A DNA stretch of 64,000 nt from assembly GCA_963732695.1 (NCBI GenBank), contig CAVTAP010000007.1, positions 620,001-684,000 on the forward strand. Reading direction: 5' to 3'. This document shows positions 35,074 through 44,913 of the stretch, in pieces. Position 1 is the first letter of the stretch. Every line of letters starts with the position of its first letter. The notes under the pieces are model-generated. The model was given only the letters and a program-made list of their open reading frames with translations, was not told where the DNA came from and made no database searches. The DNA is from CADEDH01 sp963732695. GTDB lineage: Bacteria > Actinomycetota > Acidimicrobiia > Acidimicrobiales > SZUA-35. The translations under genes were made by a program, and so were the position numbers.

Positions 35074-36121
35074 ATGGCATCGTATGTTGGTATTGACCTG
35101 CACCGCCGCCGGTCGGTGATCGTGGCGTTGAACGAGGGCGGCGAGCGGGTGTGGTCGTCTCGGATCGAGAACTCGAGGTTGAATCTCGAGGTCGAGCTCC
35201 GGTCGATCATGGCGGCGGTGGAGGCACCGGTGCATGTGGTGATCGAGGCGACGTGGGGCTGGTACTGGGCCGCCGACGTGGTCACCGAGGTCGGCCTGGC
35301 AATGCACCTGGCGCATCCGATGGCGATCAAGGGCTACGAGAACCGGCGGGTGAAGACCGACTGGATCGATGCCGAGCTGCTGGCTGATCTGCTGCGCATG
35401 GGCCGGCTGCCCGAGGCGTGGATCGCGCCACCGGAGATCCGGGAGCTGCGGGAGTTGGTCCGCTACCGGCGCAAGCTGGCCCAGCTCCAGGCGGGGTTGA
35501 AGGCCCAGGTGCATCAGACGTTGGGCAAGGAAGGGGCGATCCCGGAGACCAAGAGCATCTGGTGGTCGGGCGGGCAGCGGTGGCTGGACGAGTTGGACAT
35601 GGCCGACGCCTACACCAACCGGGTCGAGTCGCTGCGGGATCTGCTGGCGCTCTATCACCGGGAGATCGCCGCCCTGGACGGGATGATCCACCGGGCGATC
35701 ATGGCCAACGATAATCTGCGGGACGGCTACGAAGCGATCCAGGTCATCGGCGGGGTCGGGCGGGTGCTGGCGGCGGTGTTCGTGGCTGAGATCGGTGACG
35801 TGCACCGGTTCCCCGAGTCCGAGGACGTTGTGCTCGTGGGCCGGGTTGACACCACGGCACCGCGAGTCCGACGTGAAGATCCGCCGGGGTCGGATGACCA
35901 AGCAGGGCCCGGTCCTGGTGCGCTGGGCAGCGGTCGAGGCCGTCACCAACGCTCACTGCGAGCCACGGCTACGGGCGGCGAAGCGTCGGGTCGGTGAGCG
36001 GCGAGGGATCACGATCGGCAAGGTCGCCGCCGCCCGCGAGCTACTCGCCCTGGTCTTCTATGGTCTGCGCGACGGGGAGATCCGTTGCCTCCAAGATCGT
36101 CACCAGCCAACGGCTGTGTGA
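35074..36121 (+). pseudogene. IS110-family transposase, frameshifted
   Basis: The N-terminal RuvC-like DEDD half is intact ('YVGIDLHRRRSVIVAL', 'VIEATWGWYW', 'KTDWIDAELLADLL'); the Tnp2 half shifts frame near 35,835 and reads 'SWAGLTPRHRESDVKIRRGR' and 'LVRWAAVEAV' with the IS110 serine region. One extra G (GTTGTGC against the expected GTTTGC type) explains it. Full ORF about 348 residues. IS110 enzymes insert by RNA-guided recombination without inverted terminal repeats, so the exact ends cannot be placed here. Confidence 0.85.
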
Positions 36122-36658
36122 GGAGTTCGGGCGCGGCCGGTCGGCGTTCTCGTCCTTAACGGCATGCGACCCCCGGGGTTCCCGGGGCGTTGCCTCGTAA
36201 GTGAGTGAGACCCGAGCGGTCGTGGCCGCACCGCTCCATGCCCACCATCGACTGGCTGGGCGAAGGAATGCCTATTCGCACCCGAACCATCGGGCTGCGC
36301 GCTTCTCACTCTTGAGACATGGAGCAGGTCGACCGCACCCCACCCCGACTTCCGGGAGGACACCAGCATCTGAAAGACCAGCGACGCACCTCGTGCTCCC
36401 CGACGGGGAGCCCCTTTGCGCGCCCGCAACTCCGGAACTTCGTCCCGGAAGACCCGACCACTCAGCTCCCAAGCCGGTTGACGGGTCCAAGCTCTACAGG
36501 TATGCCGAACTCGGTCGGGTTGGCAGGCGGACAATGCCGGCAAATAGCACCCTGTCGACACCAGAGTGGCGCCTGAACGGTCTTCACTGCTTGTTCAGAT
36601 CGTTCAGCTGGAGACTCAACGACTCGAGCACCTCGACACAGACCGCACGGTCAGACTG
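36122..36658. other. Non-coding stretch after the IS110 gene
   Basis: About 540 bases with no gene I can support. The first part should be the right end of the IS110 element. Open frames here lack starts with ribosome sites and recognisable content. The lower GC from here on suggests a different origin from the AICE core. Confidence 0.5.
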
Positions 36659-37423
36659 CTAATCTTCGGGCGGCGACTCAGTCTCCAAATGGGAGCCGGC
36701 ATGGTGGTCGAGCTCTCCGGCGATAATCCGCCGAAAGAGATCGATCGAACGTTGCCGTCGTCCCCCCAATTCTTCGTCGGTCACGGCCGCCAACGCCGCG
36801 CGGAACGCTGCGGGTATGATTGATGATGCTCCAATGTGGTCAGTCATGTCCGACTTGAGCCTCGGTGCGTATGCGAAGGCTAAGATGCCCTTCGGGCGGA
36901 CCTCGGCATCAAGCACACGTGTGAAGCTCGAAAGAGCGGCTTTCGACGCGATATAGGCGCTGGCCCCAGGAATTGTCCAAACCGCTGCTGTGCTTGTGAC
37001 ATTGACTATTCGACCAGTGCCACGCTGGATCATCTCTGGGAGTGCGGCCTGACACCATATCATGGGGGCCTTGACATGTACCTCAAAGGCCTGCCACCAG
37101 AACTCAGGATCAATTGTCTCAATCAGACCGAGGTTTGGCGTACCTGCGTTGTTGACGAGGATATCGATTGGCCCGAGCTGCTCCCGGACGGATCCACTCA
37201 CAGCTGCTGGAGCAGCTCGGTCTGTAACATCTGCCAAGATCGGGATGACAGTCGATCCGTTCGAACTGAGGTCCGTTGCCGCCACTCGGAGTCTCGCCTC
37301 GTTACGCCCCACGATCGCGACAGCAGCCCCAGCTGATGACAACTCGTTGGCCAGCAGTCGCCCCACGCCTTTCGCTCCTCCGGTTACGATGGCGACCTTG
37401 CCAGCCAGATCCAGCTCGTACAT
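36659..37423 (-). CDS. Short-chain dehydrogenase/reductase
   Basis: A 254-residue classical SDR. The Rossmann motif is 'VTGGAKGVGRLLA', then 'ILVNNAGTPNLG', and the catalytic Ser-Tyr-Lys in 'VTSTAAVW' and 'ASAYIASKAALS'. The sequence after the catalytic lysine has 'APRLKSDMTDH' where 'PGxVxTxM' is usual. ATG at 37,423 (MYELDLAGKVAIV). First gene of the oxidoreductase and mycothiol-linked cargo. Confidence 0.88.
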   Translation of the reverse strand: MYELDLAGKVAIVTGGAKGVGRLLANELSSAGAAVAIVGRNEARLRVAATDLSSNGSTVIPILADVTDRAAPAAVSGSVREQLGPIDILVNNAGTPNLGLIETIDPEFWWQAFEVHVKAPMIWCQAALPEMIQRGTGRIVNVTSTAAVWTIPGASAYIASKAALSSFTRVLDAEVRPKGILAFAYAPRLKSDMTDHIGASSIIPAAFRAALAAVTDEELGGRRQRSIDLFRRIIAGELDHHAGSHLETESPPED

Positions 37424-37857
37424 GCCGTACCCCCTTCGAGCTCGCGAGGGTAGCCCGCTGGCGAAAGCACTGCTGCAAAGCTGCATACTACCTCTCCTCG
37501 CGAGAATCCTGGATCACGTGCATATCCGGCAGGGATCCCGCGTGCCCAGCCTGCTCGGTATCGACGGCGGGCTCCGCACGAGTTCGACGCGCCCCCGGGC
37601 CACGAGCGATACAGCGCACGCCGGTCGTGCCGCAGCGTTGTGCTCAGCGGTAGCCGACGGAGAGCATTATCGATCGGCGTGCCCAGGCCACCTGATGCCG
37701 GCGTCACCAGACCAGATCATCCCTTGGAGTACGGCACGCAGCCGTCGAACGAACAGGGACTGCAGATCTGCTCCGGGGACAGCGGGCGTCTGATTTGGAG
37801 ACCGGCGCCACGGTGATGGGATACCATGCCGCATCCGGATGTCGGGAGGAGTGGCGG

Positions 37858-38436
37858 GTGGAGCTGATCGAGCGATACCTGGCGGTGGCAAGGGGGGTTG
37901 CCGAATCCGTAGAGTTTGTGTCAGCTGCCGAGCTCGGTTCGCTAACTCCGTGCGATCCGTGGACAGTGAGAGATGTTCTGAACCACATGGGCCATTCGGC
38001 GCGGACGCTTGTTGCGAGCATGAGAGGCGAGGCGGTTGGAACGCCAGGCGGTGTCGGCGACGACACCATCGGTGATGATCCGGTGGCGGGCTGGGAGGCC
38101 ACGACGGGATGGATGGTGGACACTTTCACTGATCCTGGAGTGCTCAGTCTGGAGTTTCATCACCCGGCTGGTGCCATGACCGGCGCGGATGTGCTGGTAA
38201 TCCTCACGTGGGATCATCTCGTTCACACGTGGGATCTTGCCCAGGCGACCGGTCGGTGGGTATCGACGTTAGATGGTCCGCTTGTTGACCATGCTTGGGA
38301 GCTGGTTCAGGTCGGCACGATCGAGATTGTCGAGGGCCAGCGGGGTCGGGTGTTTGGCGATCGCGGCGTCGACGAAGGGAACAATCTGGAGCGCCTACTT
38401 CGGTATACCGGCCGCGACCCATCAATGGCCCGTTGA
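37858..38436 (+). CDS. Mycothiol-dependent maleylpyruvate isomerase-type (DinB-fold) protein, copy 1
   Basis: A 192-residue DinB/MDMPI-fold protein. GGGAGGA precedes the GTG at 37,858. 'PCDPWTVRDVLNHMGHSA' and 'LTWDHLVHTWDLAQATG' provide the His..Glu/Asp..His metal site of the family, whose members use mycothiol as cofactor or add it to substrates. It lacks the extra C-terminal domain seen in copies 2 and 3. Substrate unknown. Confidence 0.8.
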   Translation: MELIERYLAVARGVAESVEFVSAAELGSLTPCDPWTVRDVLNHMGHSARTLVASMRGEAVGTPGGVGDDTIGDDPVAGWEATTGWMVDTFTDPGVLSLEFHHPAGAMTGADVLVILTWDHLVHTWDLAQATGRWVSTLDGPLVDHAWELVQVGTIEIVEGQRGRVFGDRGVDEGNNLERLLRYTGRDPSMAR

Positions 38437-38611
38437 CCCAGGCGGCGGAGGGCCCGGTCGGTCCATCCGGCAACGACCACTACCACCCCGGGGGGGGCGA
38501 GGCGCCAGCCGGGCCGGGACTCAGGTAGGGCCGTACAAATGCGAGCCCGATCGTCCGGAGCTAGGTTGCAGGCGACACGAAGCCCTTCGAGAACCTGAAG
38601 ACGAGGATGCG

Positions 38612-38938
38612 ATGGCACACTATCTGATACGAGGAACCTATACCGCTGAAGCAGTCCGGGCGCTTGTGGCGGCCGGCGCATCTACCCGTCGAGAAGTCCT
38701 CCAGGGCCTGTTCGAGAGTGTCGGAGGCAGGGTCGTCGCTGGTCCCTACTGGTCAAGCGACAATCTCTCGGCTGTCGGGATCTTCGACCTGCCAACTTCA
38801 GCCTCCGTTGCAGCGGTGCTGACGACATCGTTGTCGGCGGGGACGGTGCCTTCATCAACTGCGGAACTCCTGTTTACTGCGGAAGAAGTCGATGAGGGCA
38901 GTAGCCTCCGCCCGAGCTACCAGCCACCGACTGCGTAG
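38612..38938 (+). CDS. GYD domain protein
   Basis: A 108-residue small ferredoxin-fold-like protein of the GYD family: 'MAHYLIRGTYTAEAVRALV' and 'YWSSDNLSAVGIFDLPTSAS'. GYD proteins are small dimeric proteins of unknown function, often near oxidoreductases. ATG at 38,612, with no strong ribosome site. Confidence 0.8.
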   Translation: MAHYLIRGTYTAEAVRALVAAGASTRREVLQGLFESVGGRVVAGPYWSSDNLSAVGIFDLPTSASVAAVLTTSLSAGTVPSSTAELLFTAEEVDEGSSLRPSYQPPTA

Positions 38939-39244
38939 TTCGCGAGAAATCGGCCCGCTAATCTCGCAAGTGGTCTCGATCCGGTGCTAGTTGTGCTTGA
39001 GTTCGCACCCCCTCCGCCCCACTCGGTGGTCCACCACGACCGCTCGATATCACTACCCGGGAAGGCCGGTCGGCCGCGCTCGGGTACCGGCGATCCCGAG
39101 CGGGGTTGACCGCCCGATAACGCTCGCAGGTTGACCGTCCGAGGTGGCTAGCCACCCGGCGCGGCTATGCGAACGAGCGTTCGTGTGATCTCGGGCGCTC
39201 GGAAGGTGAGGATATGCCCACGATGTGTCACTGGTGCAGAGCGC
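38939..39244. other. Intergenic stretch with a dispersed repeat
   Basis: About 300 bases between convergent genes, without a gene. It holds a 31-base sequence (39,171-39,201) that recurs at 45,011-45,041, and a TCCCGAGCGGG...GATAACG string resembling one near 43,189. These may be relics of a small mobile repeat. Confidence 0.4.
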
Positions 39245-39988
39245 TCACTCCCAAGTTCCAAGTTGGACTTGTTGACGAGGTACGGCGGCCCATGCGGCAA
39301 GTGCGGCGGGCTCGGTGACCTCGACGCTGTGGTATGTACGTCCCCACAGTGCGAGCAGGACCTGGACCGCCGGACCGCGCACGACCGCTGGAACCTCGTT
39401 GGAGAGGCTTGACGGGCCGATCGCGAAAGTTTGCCCGTTGTCGCCGCGCAGCTCGGCGATCAGCGGTGGCAGTTGCGTGTCGTCGCGGGAAGCCATCCCG
39501 GGGAGAATGACCGTGATCGCGTAATCGCATGCGTCCTGGGCTTGGGTGTCGGTCATTGAGTGAGGGTGCTCAAGGGCCGCTTCGATATCGAGGCGATGGA
39601 CACCGATTTCCGCCGCGGCATGCCACCCCCATAGCCCAACGGTCGGCGCTTCACTGGTCGGGAATGGATAGAAAGCTGGGCGAGTCTGATCGTCGCTCAA
39701 CAGATCGATCGTGCCCTGTGCCCATTGGGCCAAAGTCTCAAGCGGCTGACCGGCCGGCTGGTCCCAGCAAGCACGGGTGCGACTGAGGGCCGTGGCGTCG
39801 TTCGGGGCAGAGGTGATCATCTCTGCCCAACCCAACGCAGCTCGTCCAACGTGTACCGCTGCGTTGTACACGGTCCAGCCGGGGCAGTTCGGCACTGCCC
39901 TCCCCAGCTCGTCCGGCTCGCGGCCCATGACATAGTCGATTGCCGAACGGGCGACCACGACCCGGTCCTGGTGGCTCAGTACGCCCAT
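39245..39988 (-). CDS. Maleylpyruvate isomerase-family mycothiol-binding protein, copy 2
   Basis: A 247-residue protein: N-terminal DinB-like domain with 'PNCPGWTVYNAAVHVGRA' and 'AAEIGVHRLDIEAAL' (metal ligands), then an MDMPI C-terminal domain ('VRGPAVQVLLALWGR'). The family includes enzymes that open or isomerise gentisate or salicylate breakdown products with mycothiol. Related to the gene at 40,325, about one third identical by eye in the motifs. Confidence 0.85.
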   Translation of the reverse strand: MGVLSHQDRVVVARSAIDYVMGREPDELGRAVPNCPGWTVYNAAVHVGRAALGWAEMITSAPNDATALSRTRACWDQPAGQPLETLAQWAQGTIDLLSDDQTRPAFYPFPTSEAPTVGLWGWHAAAEIGVHRLDIEAALEHPHSMTDTQAQDACDYAITVILPGMASRDDTQLPPLIAELRGDNGQTFAIGPSSLSNEVPAVVRGPAVQVLLALWGRTYHSVEVTEPAALAAWAAVPRQQVQLGTWE

Positions 39989-40324
39989 CGCGTCCCCCCT
40001 CTACCTATGCCGGTGTGACCATCCCCGCTGCTCCGGAGCGTACGCGCTAGGACTCAGCGGCACAAGGAATCGACCCCAATCAACCGGCCGGCGTTTTAGC
40101 TCTCGAGGCTCGTCGTTGGCCCCCCACCAGCGCCACTCGAGCACCGGCGATCCCGCGTCTCTGGAGTGCTCGAAAACGACGCCGCCGGCCAGTCGAGATC
40201 GACGGGCGACCAAGCCGTGAGCGCGATCCCGGCCGCGCACCATGGCGCACCACTCGTATCGGACCCCTGTGGTCGGGCAGGCCGGTACTGATTGTGGTCA
40301 CGGGCCGGCCTGCCATGTTCGCTG
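39989..40324. other. Intergenic stretch without a recognised gene
   Basis: 336 bases between two same-strand paralogues. No convincing ORF, hairpin or repeat beyond a CGTGAGCG...ATCC string near 40,207 that is echoed near 41,209 and 45,921. Confidence 0.4.
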
Positions 40325-41056
40325 TCAAAGTCCCGGCTTGGTCCCTGTCCACGCCTCGAACGTCACCGCGTCTCCCTCGATTGCGAGATCGGCGGCATTG
40401 GGCCGCCCCCACAGCCGCACCAGAAGATCACTAGCGGAGCCGGTCACCAGAGCGACTGGTGCACCGTCGCCGAGTTTGAACTCCCGGGCTGTGTCGGTTG
40501 GCCGCAAACGGATGCTGGCCGGTGTAGGCCCGTCCCCGCCTCGGATTCGCCATCGGTCGGCGAAGAATAGCGTTGTCATGGCCAACCCATCCGAACATCG
40601 CGATGGATCAGCATCCCTCGGGATGCCGATCGCGTCAGCGATGTCGCATCGGTGAACCTCGGTCTCAGTGGCGGCCAGAAGTGCGAGATACCGCACAGTC
40701 CGAGGACCGAACCACCAGAAGCACTCTTTCTCGGGGTCGGCGGATCGAATCGTCTCAAAGAATCTAGGAGCCCAATCGAGAAGACTCCCGTATCCGGCGC
40801 GCCCGGCAACTGCCGGGGGACTGCTTGCCATGATCGCCGCCCCGTCTACATCTGCGGGTTTCGCAATCCAATCCGCCCACACGAAACCGAGCCCACGACC
40901 AAGATGGTCATAGACAAAACCGACGTTCTCCCACCCGGGGCAGTTCGGTACGGGCAGCTCCATAGACTCGATATCTTGGCTAAGCAGCCATGCGATCGAG
41001 TCCTCGACCCAGTGCACGTGATCCTCGAAAGTCCCATGCGCCTCCAGCGGAATCAC
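40325..41056 (-). CDS. Maleylpyruvate isomerase-family mycothiol-binding protein, copy 3
   Basis: A 243-residue protein of the same two-domain type as copy 2: 'PNCPGWENVGFVYDHLGRG', 'LAATETEVHRCDIADAIG' and 'VTGSASDLLVRLWGRPN'. The metal-site His and Glu are kept. Three members of one family within 3.2 kb suggest duplication for related substrates. Confidence 0.85.
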   Translation of the reverse strand: MIPLEAHGTFEDHVHWVEDSIAWLLSQDIESMELPVPNCPGWENVGFVYDHLGRGLGFVWADWIAKPADVDGAAIMASSPPAVAGRAGYGSLLDWAPRFFETIRSADPEKECFWWFGPRTVRYLALLAATETEVHRCDIADAIGIPRDADPSRCSDGLAMTTLFFADRWRIRGGDGPTPASIRLRPTDTAREFKLGDGAPVALVTGSASDLLVRLWGRPNAADLAIEGDAVTFEAWTGTKPGL

Positions 41057-41433
41057 CCCCTCCGTTCCATTCGCCAGAGCCCTGATGATACACCTGTCGC
41101 GTACACCTGTCGCCCGTCACGCTCTGCATACGAGGTAACCGGCGGACTGGCCCGGCTGGGGCGAGCGGTAATCCCGGGCCGGCCACCCCGGGTAGAGGAG
41201 GGCCTGGCCGTGAGCGATCCCGGACGTCCACTTGTGCCGGGCCAGAGTGCCTGGCCAGACCGGGGGTGAGGATTGTGGAGCCGGGGCGTTGGTAGTAGGT
41301 CTGATCTGGGGAATCTTGTTCGTCAAAGACGGACGTCCATGTTGCACTGACATCCCTGGAACGAATCATCTAGTCTCGTTTGTGACGCCGTGGGGTCGGG
41401 CAAGCGTCCCCAACGAAAAGTTCAGGAGCGGAC
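41057..41433. other. Divergent promoter region
   Basis: 377 bases between divergently transcribed genes (40,325 minus and 41,434 plus). It should hold both promoters. GTTCAGGAG lies just before the right-hand ATG. No other structure seen. Confidence 0.4.
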
Positions 41434-41820
41434 ATGTCCTCTGCTATCAACGATCTGGAGGCCGTGACGGCTCTGGTCCAGCTGTACATCGACGGGGCGG
41501 GTGGCAACGTCGGGAAACTGAAGGAGGCCTTTCACCCGACGGCCACCATGATGGGCCACATCGGGCCGATGGACACCTACATCCCTATCGCCGAATTCTT
41601 CTCCATGATCGAGAATTCGCCGCCGCTCCCCGGCCCCGGTTACAAGGCTGTGATCCGGTCCATCGACCTTACCGGTGACGCCGGGGTGGCCGTCCTCACC
41701 GAGACCGACTACATGGGGTGCGACTTCGTCGACTACTTCGCGGTCACCCGGATCGACGGCCGCTGGTGGATCACCCACAAGAACTACGCGCACACGGGCG
41801 GCCAACCACCGTCGCCCTGA
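41434..41820 (+). CDS. NTF2-like (lumazine-binding-like) protein
   Basis: A 128-residue cone-shaped NTF2-fold protein: 'VTALVQLYIDGAGGNVGKL', 'FHPTATMMGHIG' and the closing strand 'YFAVTRIDGRWWITHKNY'. The pocket is often used for small-molecule isomerisation or binding. AGGAG precedes the ATG. Likely part of the same detoxification or catabolic cargo. Confidence 0.85.
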   Translation: MSSAINDLEAVTALVQLYIDGAGGNVGKLKEAFHPTATMMGHIGPMDTYIPIAEFFSMIENSPPLPGPGYKAVIRSIDLTGDAGVAVLTETDYMGCDFVDYFAVTRIDGRWWITHKNYAHTGGQPPSP

Positions 41821-42014
41821 TCTTCCGGAAACTTCCGGCGCCCAGCGATTAGGGGCTCGGGTACCGGCCTGTTCTGTGTGGCCGAGGTGCCCGGTAATGC
41901 TCGGGCATGCCATGCCTGATGAGGATGCTCACGGAGAGCGACGATGGGGATTGCCAGTTCGAGGGGTGACCTCGATGTCCTTGGTCACGGCGTCGTGCGG
42001 GTGACGTCCTGTGG

Positions 42015-42530
42015 CTACGAATCACCCGTCCGGCCGTCGATGGTCTCGCGCAGCAGGTCGGCGTGGCCGCGGTGGCGAGCCGTCTCTTCAATCAGGTGAA
42101 TAAGGATCCAGCGCAAGTTCCACCCTGTGCCGTCGGGGCCCGAGGCGACCGAGACCTGATCGAGACTTTCGCTGGCGCCCACGACCCAGCGGCTCCGCTC
42201 GCAGGCAGCCTGGTAGCCACGGCGGAGGTCGTTGGGATCGTCATCGAGGGCGGTCCGCCACTCCCAATCCCGATCGGTCTCCCAATCAACCGATGCCCAC
42301 GGCTCGCCCAACGGAAGACCGAGAAAGTCCTCGTTGAACCATGATTCCTCGACCACCGTCATGTGCTTGAGCAGCCCGGCGAGGGTCATGGTCGAGGGCG
42401 GGATCGTCCTGGCCATGCCCGAGCGGCCCAGACCGGCCGTCTTGGCCAGGAGCACACCGCGGAAGTAATCGAGGAACTGCGTCAGCTGTGTGCGCTCATC
42501 GCCATGTGCGTCGATCTCATTGCTCGTCAT
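42015..42530 (-). CDS. DinB-family protein (DUF664, mycothiol transferase-like)
   Basis: A 171-residue DinB four-helix protein: 'TLAGLLKHMTVVEESWF' and 'LIHLIEETARHRGHADLLR' carry the three His ligands typical of thiol transferases in the DinB/YfiT group. In mycothiol producers DUF664 members act as mycothiol S-transferases. It continues the mycothiol theme of this cargo. Confidence 0.88.
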   Translation of the reverse strand: MTSNEIDAHGDERTQLTQFLDYFRGVLLAKTAGLGRSGMARTIPPSTMTLAGLLKHMTVVEESWFNEDFLGLPLGEPWASVDWETDRDWEWRTALDDDPNDLRRGYQAACERSRWVVGASESLDQVSVASGPDGTGWNLRWILIHLIEETARHRGHADLLRETIDGRTGDS

Positions 42531-42627
42531 GATCCCATGTTCGCAGAAACGCCACGCTGCAGTGCGCAGTAACGCTCGGTCGCCGGCTCGCCGTAGATCG
42601 CCGCTCGGCGATGGAGCGGCTCACTAT

Positions 42628-42996
42628 TTAGCGTTTCGGGGACTCAAGCGGCGTGCCAGCAGCGTTGACCGTCCGGATTTGGCAGATCCGTCCCATATCG
42701 TCGACTAGTAGTCCGCCCGCTCCGGTCGTCGTCGAGCCATCTTCAAAGAGGTTCTCGTAAAGTAGGGCGATGGTGTTGTCTTTGGCGGCGGCAGAGATAA
42801 GACGTTGCCCGATCCACCCAGCCGCTCGGCCTGCCTTGGCTGCGTCGATAAAATCGGCCCGGTTGCTCGCTGTGTGCTGATCTCCGTTGATAACCGTGAC
42901 ATTGTCGGCGAAGAACCCCGCACAACTGTCGAGATCACCAGCGTTGAACGCCTCGTTAAAGGCGCTAACAAGCGCCACCAGCTTTGTATCGTCCAT
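42628..42996 (-). CDS. NTF2-like / SnoaL-like protein
   Basis: A 122-residue protein: 'LVSAFNEAFNAGDLDSCAG', 'TVINGDQHTASNRADF' and 'IRTVNAAGTPL'. NTF2 fold for stress or small-molecule turnover. ATG at 42,996 is preceded by GGTGGGG; the longer frame upstream is not conserved in character. Confidence 0.8.
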   Translation of the reverse strand: MDDTKLVALVSAFNEAFNAGDLDSCAGFFADNVTVINGDQHTASNRADFIDAAKAGRAAGWIGQRLISAAAKDNTIALLYENLFEDGSTTTGAGGLLVDDMGRICQIRTVNAAGTPLESPKR

Positions 42997-43407
42997 TATT
43001 GACCCCACCTTTCTCACATGCTCAGGCCGCCGACCGGCGAACCGACCATTCATTGGGCGGGCACATGCAGCCTGCAAGACCCGGCGAGCAACGCTACGCA
43101 GCGCCGACAGTAGCCGGCGAACACGCTGGTCACCATCCATCTCCTCCTCGACGCAGCCGGCCACCGCCGAAGCGCCTTGTAACCGACGGCGGTCCCGAGC
43201 GGGTGGGGCGCGCGATAACGATCAGGCCGGTCGAGGCCCTCGTAGGGCGTCGCCAGCGGGAGCCGTCCGGCCATCCATCCAGCGATCCCCATTAGGGTCT
43301 GTTCCCGCCCCGGCCTGTCCGACTTGAACGTGGTGCTAGACAGGCGAGTGCAGGGCCGGCACCATGGACCCGATAGCAGCAGGCACAGAGGATGAGGTGA
43401 CGAGATC
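42997..43407. other. Divergent intergenic region
   Basis: 411 bases between the NTF2-like gene and the GMC oxidoreductase. No gene recognised. A TCCCGAGCGGG string near 43,189 followed by GATAACG resembles one at about 39,094. Confidence 0.4.
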
Positions 43408-44913
43408 GTGGATCGCTTCGACGTTGTCGTGGTTGGTGCGGGATCTGCTGGTGCTGTTGTGGCTGCTCATCTTTCGGAGAGTCCTGGCACCTCGGTTCTG
43501 TTGCTCGAGGCTGGTCCAGACAACACCTCCGCGGAGACCCCGGCCGGTATACGGGCCCGGAACTGGTTCAAGGCGTACGACGAGCCGGGTCGGCTGTGGC
43601 CCAACCTGGTGGCTCGCCGCGCAGTCGATCAGCGGGAGGCCTTCTACCGGCGAGGTCGTGGTATCGGCGGTTCATCCGCTGTCAATGCCATGGGCGGCAT
43701 CCGGGGCACGCCTGATGACTATCAGCGCTGGGTCGCCGAGTTTGGCTGCGAGGGCTGGGGTTGGCCTGAGATGCTGGCCACGTTCCGTTCCATCGAGGAC
43801 GATGTCGACTATGGGGGCGAGGAGTGGCACGGGCGAGGTGGTCCGATTCCCTTGGCCCGGCTGCCGTTTGATGCGCTGGCACCGATGGATATCGCCGTGC
43901 GGGCCGCCCTGGGCGATCTTGGTTACCCCGAGTGCGACGACTACCACGCGCCAGGCGCCACGGGAATCAGCCGTTGGGCGTTCACCTGGCGCGACGACTG
44001 TCGGGTCTCGACCAACGACGCCTATTTGGAACCGGCTCGAGGACGGGCCAACCTGGTCATCCGAGGAGACGTTCACGTCGACCGTGTGCTACTCGACGGC
44101 CGACGTGCACTCGGGGTGGTTACTGCGTCTGGCGAGGAGATCGAGGCAGCGGAGGTCGTGCTCAGCGCCGGGGCTGTTCATTCTCCGCCGATCCTCCTAC
44201 GTTCCGGGGTCGGTGGCGATGACGGGCTACCGGTTGGCCAGAACCTCAAGGATCACGCGACGGCCGGATTCTTTCTGGCCTTGCAGCCGGAGGGTCGTCG
44301 AGCGACGGTCGATGATCCCGTGATCGGTTCCATGCTGCGGTATACCTCGGGGCTGAGCGAGGCCGGCCCGAACGATATGCAGATGCAGTGGTTCGACGCG
44401 ACCGGAGCCAACGAAGAAGGCCGAGGCCAGGCCCAGTTGCGTGCAGCCGTCATGCGTGTGTTCTCCTCCGGGGAAGTCCGCCTTCGGTCAGAAGATCCTC
44501 TTGACGACCCTGTCGTGGACTTCTGCCTCCTGTCCGACGAACGAGATCTGACGCGCTTGCGTGACGCCACGTACCGAATGGTCGACATCGTCCAACGACC
44601 ATCCATACAAGCCATCGCCGAGCGCGTGATCGTTCCTCGCGCCACAATCGATCAGCTCGACAACGACCAAGCGATAGACGCTTGGCTACCGACCATCGTC
44701 AGCGACTACGTCCACGCTGTCGGCACTTGTCGAATGGGCCGCCAGGACGATCCTGCCGCCGTTGTCGACCTCGACTGCGCCGTCCGTGGCTACCAAGCCC
44801 TCCACGTCGTCGATGCCTCGGTGATGCCCGACCTACCCAAATGCAACACACACCTCACAACCGTGGCCATCGCCGAGCGCTTCGTGCAGCGACGACAGTC
44901 GATGACCCGGTGA
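43408..44913 (+). CDS. GMC-family FAD-dependent oxidoreductase
   Basis: A 501-residue flavoprotein (choline dehydrogenase/alcohol oxidase type). The FAD fold opens with 'VVVGAGSAGAVVAAHLSES'; the GMC signature is 'GRGIGGSSAVNAMGGIRG'; the C-terminal 'YVHAVGTCRMG' supplies the catalytic His, and 'DASVMPDLPKCNTHLTTVA' the last motif. GTG start. Probably oxidises an alcohol to feed the SDR and other cargo enzymes; substrate unknown. Confidence 0.92.
   Translation: MDRFDVVVVGAGSAGAVVAAHLSESPGTSVLLLEAGPDNTSAETPAGIRARNWFKAYDEPGRLWPNLVARRAVDQREAFYRRGRGIGGSSAVNAMGGIRGTPDDYQRWVAEFGCEGWGWPEMLATFRSIEDDVDYGGEEWHGRGGPIPLARLPFDALAPMDIAVRAALGDLGYPECDDYHAPGATGISRWAFTWRDDCRVSTNDAYLEPARGRANLVIRGDVHVDRVLLDGRRALGVVTASGEEIEAAEVVLSAGAVHSPPILLRSGVGGDDGLPVGQNLKDHATAGFFLALQPEGRRATVDDPVIGSMLRYTSGLSEAGPNDMQMQWFDATGANEEGRGQAQLRAAVMRVFSSGEVRLRSEDPLDDPVVDFCLLSDERDLTRLRDATYRMVDIVQRPSIQAIAERVIVPRATIDQLDNDQAIDAWLPTIVSDYVHAVGTCRMGRQDDPAAVVDLDCAVRGYQALHVVDASVMPDLPKCNTHLTTVAIAERFVQRRQSMTR

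Noticed and set aside
36201..36662. A 153-codon ORF after the IS110 gene
   Set aside because: No ribosome site, no recognisable domain and Arg/Pro/His-rich composition; more likely non-coding IS end and spacer.
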